19,928 nt of DNA from positions 1-19,928 of the forward strand of contig CAZSNT010000177.1 in the NCBI GenBank assembly GCA_964607765.1, written 5' to 3'. The position numbers and the translations under genes are program-made. The notes under the pieces were generated by a model, which was not told where the DNA came from, did not search any database, and saw nothing but the letters and a program-made list of their open reading frames with translations. Of the stretch, positions 14,507-19,928 are shown piece after piece (the first letter of the stretch is position 1; each line of letters begins with the position of its first letter). The stretch comes from CAZSNT01 sp964607765 (GTDB taxonomy: Bacteria > Verrucomicrobiota > Lentisphaeria > Oligosphaerales > JABHEG01).

Positions 14507-16899
14507 TACGCGCCATTCCCCTGTTGGTTGCCGCGTTGGCACCGGGCGTAGCCGTTCGCGCCGCGGACGCACCTGCCCAGCGTGTGTACGAGCGAATCCG
14601 GAACAGCACCGTCAAAGTGGAGGATGCGGTGAGCCACGGCAGCGGCGTTGTCTGGCACAGGGACGGCCTGATCCTGACGAACCTGCACGTGGTCGCGCTC
14701 GGGTTGCCGCTGACCGTGACAGTGGCCCTCGCCGACAGCCGTGGCCGGGTCGAGCGTCAACGCCTCTCGGACGTGGAGCTGCTGGGGACGCACCCGCGCT
14801 ACGACATGGCCCTGCTCAAGGTAACGGTCCCGGCCGGCAAGCGGCTGGTGGCTGCGCGCATGGCTTCTGCGGCCCCGGCGCGCGGCGCGCCCGTGTTCGC
14901 GATCGGCTACCCCGGCGGGGACGCGTGGGTTTTGAAGAACATCGTGACTGCGGGAACTCTGGCGCACCCGGCCCGGCGCTACGAGGACCTGACATATCTG
15001 CAGATCAGCGCTGCCGTGAACCCCGGTAACTCCGGTGGGCCGCTCTGCGACCAGGCGGGCCGCGTGATTGGCCTGAATACGTTCAAACTTACGGCCGGGG
15101 AACGCCTCAATTTCGCTGTCCCGGTCACGAGTGCTCTGCGCCCGAGCGATTTCGTGCCATTGGCGCGACGCATGGTCGACGAAGCGGCAGTCTCCGCAGC
15201 AGCAGCGCCGGCCACCGACACGTTTCTCCGTTCGATCCGGGCGGAACCCAGGCGGCTGCCCGCCGAGGAACTGCGTGCCGCTGGCTCTCTCTACATGCAA
15301 CTGATCACGGACTGGCCGACGAACGGCAGCTTTATCTATCGTGCTGCGGTCTTGAGTGTGGCTTTGCGCCGCGCGACCGCGGTCTTGCCGGGCACTACCC
15401 GCAGAGTGCCTGCCTCTTACCTGCTTTGCCTGCGCGCCGTTGAGCTCGGAGCTGGCGAGGACGTGGCGGCAGCGTGCGCAGCGTTGGGGAACTACGAGCT
15501 GCAGATCTTCAGCGACCTGCCGGCCGGCAAGAAAGGGAGCGCAGAGAAACGCTGGCAGGTTGGGGTCGAACACGGCGGTTGGGGTGCGTACCGCTGCGCG
15601 GCGTTTCTCAGCGAACTGCACACGAAACGAGGCGACAGGCAGCGCGCCGCGCATTGGGCGATTGAGGCAGTGCGTTTGGCCGAGGACACACCGCTTTTCG
15701 TGAGCCCCGAGAAGGTACGTGAGCTCGACCGCGAACGGCAACAGCTCGTCGGGCAGTTGTCCCCGGAGCAACGCGCGCAGCTGCAGGCACACCCAGCGCA
15801 CGTTCCGGCGCCTCCGGAGGAAGATGCTCCCGCCCCGCAGGCGCTGAATCTGAAGCAGGTGAAACGCGCACGCTGGGGCTCGGCCAATCTGCCGCCGCTC
15901 CCGCGCGTACGGCTCCGCACCATCCCCGCCGCGTTCCAAGGGATGCCCGTGTACCGGGCAGAGGTCCGGAAACACAAACTCCCGGAGAAGATCACTGCGC
16001 TGGCGGTCTCACATGATGGTAAGGCTCTGTACGTGGCCAGTGGCTGGGACTGGCTGACCATCCATGATCCGGTCTCGCTTGAGGAGCAAGCGCGCCTGCA
16101 GCTGCCCCAACACGCAAAGGCGTTGGCCCCGATCGGGCAGTACCTTCTGGCATTCTGCCCCAACTCTCGCGTAATTGTTCTCGTCGATCCCGACGTGCCG
16201 CGCATTGTCAAGGTATTCCCCGCGATAGGCGTTCCGGAAAACGGACCGCAACCAACCGCTCCCAGGAACATGACGTATGAGACCATGCAGGCATGCTACG
16301 ACCGCCCCGCATTCATGCTCGGGTGTTCCCAGGGTCTTGTCCGGGTCGGGCTAAAAAGTGGACGATTCGAGTACCAGTCGGCACTGCCGCCGACACTCAA
16401 CCGCGGTCTGGACAAGATCCCGCTCGTCGACCGCGCGGCATACGTGCATGCGTTCCGCGCTCAGGGCGGGGTGGAACAACACACCCATATGTCCAGGTGG
16501 TTCAGCAGGGAACTGATGAGGAACGCCTCCTCACGGGGCTCTGCCAGCCTGATCGCGTTTCTCCGATCGCGACCCGACGGACCATGGCTGGCCCTGTTCA
16601 GGGAAGAGACTTTGGTTCTGGATAACAGCCTCAAGCGCACACTTCGCGTCCTGCCTTTCGGTACGCTCTTTGCCCCCCAGGACGCCAAAGTGGTGATCGT
16701 GCGGCATCTGCAGGAACGCCGCCTTCTGGCCCTTGTCAGCATTGAATCGGGGGACGTGCTCCGCGTCCTGTACGACGAGGATAGAGAATTCAGAGAGCGT
16801 CTCCCGTTCATCGGCGCGTTCAACCGTGCCACCGAAACGCTCTATTTCGACACGAGCGTCGGACTGCTCAGCGGCATCCGGCTCGGTCCTGTGAAATGA
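14485..16899 (+). CDS. secreted trypsin/HtrA-like serine protease with beta-propeller
   Basis: An 804-aa exported protein, the middle paralogue and the only one with an intact catalytic triad. A signal peptide (IPLLVAALAPGVAVRA, cleavage near residue 26) leads into an S1C-type protease domain (about 30-220) with H68 in TNLHVV, D107 in RYDMALLKV and S183 in NPGNSGGPL. A helical region follows (about 230-450). A YVTN-like beta-propeller begins near 487, with LAVSHDGKALYVASG and VIVLVDPD. No PDZ domain is seen, unlike true HtrA/DegP, and the putative-Ig tail of the two sister proteins is missing. The ATG at 14485 overlaps the previous stop by 22 nt; a purine-rich GAAGAAGAG stretch lies upstream but is not an ideal ribosome site, so coupled translation is likely. 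The frame stays open to 14332, but the signal peptide fits 14485. The protein target is unknown. Confidence 0.77.
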   Translation: MGSHVRLIRAIPLLVAALAPGVAVRAADAPAQRVYERIRNSTVKVEDAVSHGSGVVWHRDGLILTNLHVVALGLPLTVTVALADSRGRVERQRLSDVELLGTHPRYDMALLKVTVPAGKRLVAARMASAAPARGAPVFAIGYPGGDAWVLKNIVTAGTLAHPARRYEDLTYLQISAAVNPGNSGGPLCDQAGRVIGLNTFKLTAGERLNFAVPVTSALRPSDFVPLARRMVDEAAVSAAAAPATDTFLRSIRAEPRRLPAEELRAAGSLYMQLITDWPTNGSFIYRAAVLSVALRRATAVLPGTTRRVPASYLLCLRAVELGAGEDVAAACAALGNYELQIFSDLPAGKKGSAEKRWQVGVEHGGWGAYRCAAFLSELHTKRGDRQRAAHWAIEAVRLAEDTPLFVSPEKVRELDRERQQLVGQLSPEQRAQLQAHPAHVPAPPEEDAPAPQALNLKQVKRARWGSANLPPLPRVRLRTIPAAFQGMPVYRAEVRKHKLPEKITALAVSHDGKALYVASGWDWLTIHDPVSLEEQARLQLPQHAKALAPIGQYLLAFCPNSRVIVLVDPDVPRIVKVFPAIGVPENGPQPTAPRNMTYETMQACYDRPAFMLGCSQGLVRVGLKSGRFEYQSALPPTLNRGLDKIPLVDRAAYVHAFRAQGGVEQHTHMSRWFSRELMRNASSRGSASLIAFLRSRPDGPWLALFREETLVLDNSLKRTLRVLPFGTLFAPQDAKVVIVRHLQERRLLALVSIESGDVLRVLYDEDREFRERLPFIGAFNRATETLYFDTSVGLLSGIRLGPVK

Positions 16900-19502
16900 T
16901 GAGAGCCAATCGGCATATGAGAGTTATGGCTCTGGCATTAACCGCGCTCTGTTGGGCCCGGTCCGGCCAGGGCGCCGAAGTCCTGGACGAGGCCGCGCGC
17001 TGCGTGGTGCGGGTCGGGACACTGGAGGCGTGGTACTCGGGGGTCTTACTCAGCGGCCAAGGCCACATCGTTGCGGCGCGAGCGCTGCGGCGGGAAGCCA
17101 TGCCTCTGAGGGTCACGATGGCGCTGCAACGCAAGGGCAAGCCGTGGACCCAGGAAACGCTGACCGGTGTACGGGTGCTGGCCCAGCACCGCCGCTATGC
17201 GTTGGTCCTGCTGCAAGTGAGGCTGCCCGAGGCAGCCCGTTGCCAGCCTGCGGTCAAATCGCCCCAAGCGCCGGCGCGCGGCGATTCGGTCGTCGCGGTC
17301 GGGAACGCGTCAGTGGCCGGACTGTCCCTGGAGGGCACGATCCTGCGAGGCACGGTTGCGCACGGAGTCCCGTTCGAGCACGCGGGCAATCCCTACATCG
17401 CTTTTACCGGCACGATCAACCGCGGCGCGAGCGGAGGCGCCCTGTTTGACGACTCCGGCCGCCTCCTTGGCTGCCTGATTCGCATGCCGGAAAGGCAGGG
17501 GAAACCGCAGTTGGCCGCGCCCGCGACAGCGCTCTTGGGCAACAGGAACTACGAACGTCTGACACCGCCGGCCACGGACCAGGCGTCTGCGGAGACCGCA
17601 TGGGCGCTCGGGAACGAGTGGCTGAGTAGGTTCGCCGCCACACATGGGCCCATGAGCGAACGAGGGTCGAGGCTGGCGATAGCCGCTTTCCGGGACGCAC
17701 TCGCTCACTGGGGCGGCAGAGACGCCCGGGCCGCGGCCCGGCTCGCCCGATGCTACGCCGAGCTGGCGCGGACCAACACAGACGTTCCGGCCAGGGAGAT
17801 AGGGGAGTGGTATGCCGAATTTGCGGTCGAACTGGACGAGACGGCTGCCGGGGAGGCCTACGCAGCTCGGGCGATCATGCACCAGGAGGCCGGTGAGGCG
17901 GCTTTGGCCGAGCGCGTTGCAGCGGTGGGGGTGGCAACTGCCGGCAGAACGGCGGTGGAGTGCGCCATCATTCAAGCTCAGGAGAAGCTGGCCGCAGGCG
18001 AACGCGAGGCGGCTCGGACGTTGTCAGCACGCTGCGCCGAGCTGCTGTCCGCGCTCGCCGACCGTAACCCGCTGATTCAAGCCCGTTTCGGCGTGTTGCA
18101 GCGAGCGCTGACCGCCCAACCGGATCCCGGTATCGGCGGGACGCAGGGAGACAAACACTGCGTTGCCGGCAACCTGCCCGCACTGCCGGCATCATCGCTG
18201 CAAGTGGCAGGACTCGGCCCGGCTGGCAGTTGCCCGATTGTCGATGGAGAGCAGAAGTTTCTGCGCATCCCCATGCCGGGCTCGTTCGAGGAAATCACGG
18301 GCCTCGTGCTCAGCCCTGACGACGCCAAACTCTACGTCGCTACTGAGCAGTCCCAGGTGATCCGTGTGCTCGATGCCCGAGAACTGCGCGAGATGGGGCA
18401 GATCCAGGTCCCGCAGTACCCCTTTGGCCTTGCTCGGAACGGCGACAAGCTGCTGGTTGCGTGCCGGCAGTCAAAGCTGATCGCTGTCATCAGCTGCGAG
18501 ACTGACCAACTCGTCGACGTTGTACGGCTCGAGCATGAGCCGCTCGGGTTCGGTGGGTTCGGCCCGGCCGGTGAATTGGGGTTGCTCCTGACCGCACCGG
18601 CAGAGCGCGGACAGCGTTGCATCGCGACGCTTTACGGACTGCGTACGAAGACGTGTCACAGTCTGTTGGAGTTCCAGTCCCTCGGCACGGGAGCAGTCCA
18701 TCGCCAGCTTGGCCCAGTCTGGTCTGGCAGCGGGAATACTTGGTTCATCCTCGGCGCCGGTCACGAGGGCGGCGAGGTGGACAGTGTCAGCCGTGCCAGA
18801 CGCCCGGTGCGAGTCGTTGCCGGCCAGGGCCCGAGCCATGCGCTGCGGGACAGCTTGTACCTGACACACTCGAAGCAGTTCGTCGTCTACCCGAACCCGA
18901 GCACTCACGATTCTCATGCTCTGAATACGCGCTCACGCCGCGCCCACCTGATCCCCGGCCGCCTTGTGGCCTTGGAACCAGGCGCTGACGTGGTTTGGAC
19001 ACGTGTGGCACGGCGAGGCAGTGGGGACCGTGCCATTGCGAATCAAGCTTTCCTCCGCGTCCGTGTCAACGACGGCGCCGTACTGCACGCGGCCGCCCAC
19101 AAGAGCGGACACGACGTTCCTCGCAGCATGGGAGTGATGAGTCCGGCGCTGCAGACGCTCTTCTGCGCTGCTTCGCACTCCGTCGTCGCGTTTCGTGTCG
19201 GCCCCCTGCAGGCCGGCGCTGAGCCCGCACCAGCAACGGTTGCGCCGCGTCGCGTGACGCGGCCGAGCGAAGCCACTATCGGCCAGACGCTCAGGTTCTT
19301 TCCGGTCGCGCGAGTTGCGGACGATGGCGCCCCGTACAGTCTATCCATGGGGCCGCCGGGCATGCAGATTGATCCGGGTAGCGGCGAGGTAACCTGGACT
19401 GTGCCCGACATTGCATTCGGGATCTGGCAGGTCCGAGTCACGCATCCGGTGAGTGGTCGCGCGACAGAGGACGCGGCCTGGATGGTGCAGATCAGGTTTT
19501 GA
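16896..19502 (+). CDS. secreted pseudoprotease / helical / beta-propeller / putative-Ig protein
   Basis: An 868-aa exported protein, third paralogue, overlapping the previous gene by an ATGA start/stop junction. A signal peptide (MALALTALCW, cleavage near residue 26) precedes a degenerate trypsin-like domain (about 30-220). The serine is kept (S179 in GASGGAL), but His is replaced by A63 and Asp by A102, so catalysis should be lost. A helical, TPR-like part covers about 230-400. A YVTN-type propeller runs from about 460, with VLSPDDAKLYVATEQSQVIRV and NGDKLLVACRQSKLIAVIS. The last 79 residues (790-868) form a putative-Ig domain with MGPPGMQIDPGSGEVTWTVP, nearly the same pattern as in the first paralogue. 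Starts at 16899 or 16917 are also possible and would keep the signal peptide. It probably acts with the two sister proteins. Confidence 0.73.
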   Translation: MMRANRHMRVMALALTALCWARSGQGAEVLDEAARCVVRVGTLEAWYSGVLLSGQGHIVAARALRREAMPLRVTMALQRKGKPWTQETLTGVRVLAQHRRYALVLLQVRLPEAARCQPAVKSPQAPARGDSVVAVGNASVAGLSLEGTILRGTVAHGVPFEHAGNPYIAFTGTINRGASGGALFDDSGRLLGCLIRMPERQGKPQLAAPATALLGNRNYERLTPPATDQASAETAWALGNEWLSRFAATHGPMSERGSRLAIAAFRDALAHWGGRDARAAARLARCYAELARTNTDVPAREIGEWYAEFAVELDETAAGEAYAARAIMHQEAGEAALAERVAAVGVATAGRTAVECAIIQAQEKLAAGEREAARTLSARCAELLSALADRNPLIQARFGVLQRALTAQPDPGIGGTQGDKHCVAGNLPALPASSLQVAGLGPAGSCPIVDGEQKFLRIPMPGSFEEITGLVLSPDDAKLYVATEQSQVIRVLDARELREMGQIQVPQYPFGLARNGDKLLVACRQSKLIAVISCETDQLVDVVRLEHEPLGFGGFGPAGELGLLLTAPAERGQRCIATLYGLRTKTCHSLLEFQSLGTGAVHRQLGPVWSGSGNTWFILGAGHEGGEVDSVSRARRPVRVVAGQGPSHALRDSLYLTHSKQFVVYPNPSTHDSHALNTRSRRAHLIPGRLVALEPGADVVWTRVARRGSGDRAIANQAFLRVRVNDGAVLHAAAHKSGHDVPRSMGVMSPALQTLFCAASHSVVAFRVGPLQAGAEPAPATVAPRRVTRPSEATIGQTLRFFPVARVADDGAPYSLSMGPPGMQIDPGSGEVTWTVPDIAFGIWQVRVTHPVSGRATEDAAWMVQIRF

Positions 19503-19649
19503 CGGGGAAGGGAGTGGTCCACGGCTTCCGGGACGCCTGTGGCACAGATCGGCTACGCGGTCGGCTACAACCGTCCCGCCAGCTTCGGGGCCGCGTTCCG
19601 TCGGCATACCGGCTGTAGCCCCGGCGCCTATCGCTCGAAGATCATGTAG
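19503..19649 (+). pseudogene. 3' remnant of an AraC-family transcription regulator
   Basis: Directly after the stop of the previous gene, in the same frame, the sequence reads TPVAQIGYAVGYNRPASFG and then AAFRRHTGCSPGAYR, ending at TAG 19647-19649. This is the second helix-turn-helix of AraC/XylS regulators (pattern VxxIAxxVGYxxxSxFxRxFRRxxGxSPxxYR). The homology begins near 19527, only about 40 codons from the end, with no start codon or first helix-turn-helix. The regulator's 5' part is absent, so this is a deletion remnant at the end of the three-gene operon. Confidence 0.75.
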
Positions 19650-19928
19650 ACACCGAATCGCCTCCCGGGGGGAAGCCAGGAGGGACGAGCCTCAATCACA
19701 GGGGGTTCATGGGGACGTCCCCAGTCCATTCCTTTCCTCCCAAAGATCTTGTGTTGTCATCATGGATGTAATCTTGGGGCAGATAGCAGAACCGGTAACC
19801 GTTAATAGCTGGAATCTGCAGGCAGCGAATCACCGTCACATACAGCACAGGAACCACGTGCGGGAGTCCGACACCCTTAATCCTGCCGACGCGGTAGGGA
19901 CGCCGGTTGCCCGGCGCCCCCCGCACAG
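19650..19928. other. right-end stretch without a recognisable gene
   Basis: Only the palindrome at 19710-19723 stands out. A minus-strand frame of 76 codons (19926-19696) is open, but its translation matches no family I know and it starts at the window edge, so I do not call it a gene. Confidence 0.4.
19710..19723. repeat. 14-bp perfect palindrome TGGGGACGTCCCCA
   Basis: The sequence TGGGGACGTCCCCA equals its own reverse complement. Short GGGGAC/GTCCCC palindromes are often part of dispersed intergenic repeats (REP-like elements tied to RAYT/Y1 transposases), but there is no transposase here and only one copy in the window. It lacks a T-run, so it does not look like a terminator. Confidence 0.4.

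Noticed and set aside
14479..15975. Minus-strand open frame of 498 codons opposite the active protease
   Set aside because: It is an antisense shadow of a gene with an intact serine-protease triad; no family features are visible.
19657..19685. CCTCC/GGAGG inverted repeat as a terminator
   Set aside because: The stem is only 5 bp and no T-run follows.
19696..19926. Minus-strand 76-codon open frame at the right edge
   Set aside because: It has no family resemblance, contains the palindrome and begins at the window boundary.
1..19928. CRISPR arrays, tRNA or rRNA genes, and intact insertion sequences
   Set aside because: No regularly spaced repeats, cloverleaf sequences, rRNA motifs or transposase frames were seen by reading either strand.

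Overview
The window looks like an accessory, polysaccharide-degradation and cell-surface region of a GC-rich bacterium. The mix of sulfatase, carrageenase-like glycoside hydrolases, a ceramidase-like hydrolase, and large secreted proteases fused to beta-propellers with putative-Ig tails is typical of the PVC group (Planctomycetota, Kiritimatiellota, Lentisphaerota). That placement is inference; there is no rRNA or other marker gene here.

Layout. (1) 66-1776: a good sigma70-like promoter drives an AAA ATPase with a DUF4143 C-terminus (GTG start at 466). (2) 1892-5392, plus strand: a fragment of a spore-photoproduct-lyase-like radical SAM gene runs in frame into a neutral-ceramidase-like hydrolase (2120-3445). 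A GH16 glycoside hydrolase (3697-4524) and a short-chain dehydrogenase (4658-5392) follow. (3) 11019-5470, minus strand, converging on the previous group: a secreted GH82 (iota-carrageenase family) beta-helix enzyme, a beta-propeller plus hydrolase protein with the layout of GH150 lambda-carrageenases, and a type I sulfatase. The last two are 1 nt apart. Together with the GH16 and the dehydrogenase this reads as a carrageenan or sulfated-galactan degradation locus. (4) 11128-11319: a decayed DUF6364-type antitoxin reading, still in frame with the GH82 gene. (5) 11627-19502, plus strand: three overlapping paralogous genes for secreted proteins of 959, 804 and 868 aa. Each has a trypsin/HtrA-like domain, a helical (TPR-like) middle and a beta-propeller. 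Only the middle one keeps the His-Asp-Ser triad; the outer two are pseudoproteases, and only those two carry a C-terminal putative-Ig domain. (6) 19503-19928: the last ~40 codons of an AraC-type regulator without its 5' part, then a non-coding tail with a 14-bp perfect palindrome.

How it may work. The GH82 enzyme would cut sulfated galactan outside the cytoplasm, the GH150-like and GH16 enzymes would act on the same polymer or its oligosaccharides, the sulfatase would remove sulfate, and the SDR could oxidise a released sugar. The protease/pseudoprotease trio is the most unusual element: one active and two inactive paralogues made from a single tightly packed operon suggest a multi-subunit surface or periplasmic assembly. 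Three gene remnants (radical SAM, antitoxin, AraC) lie at cluster borders, which suggests the region was assembled by repeated insertion and deletion.
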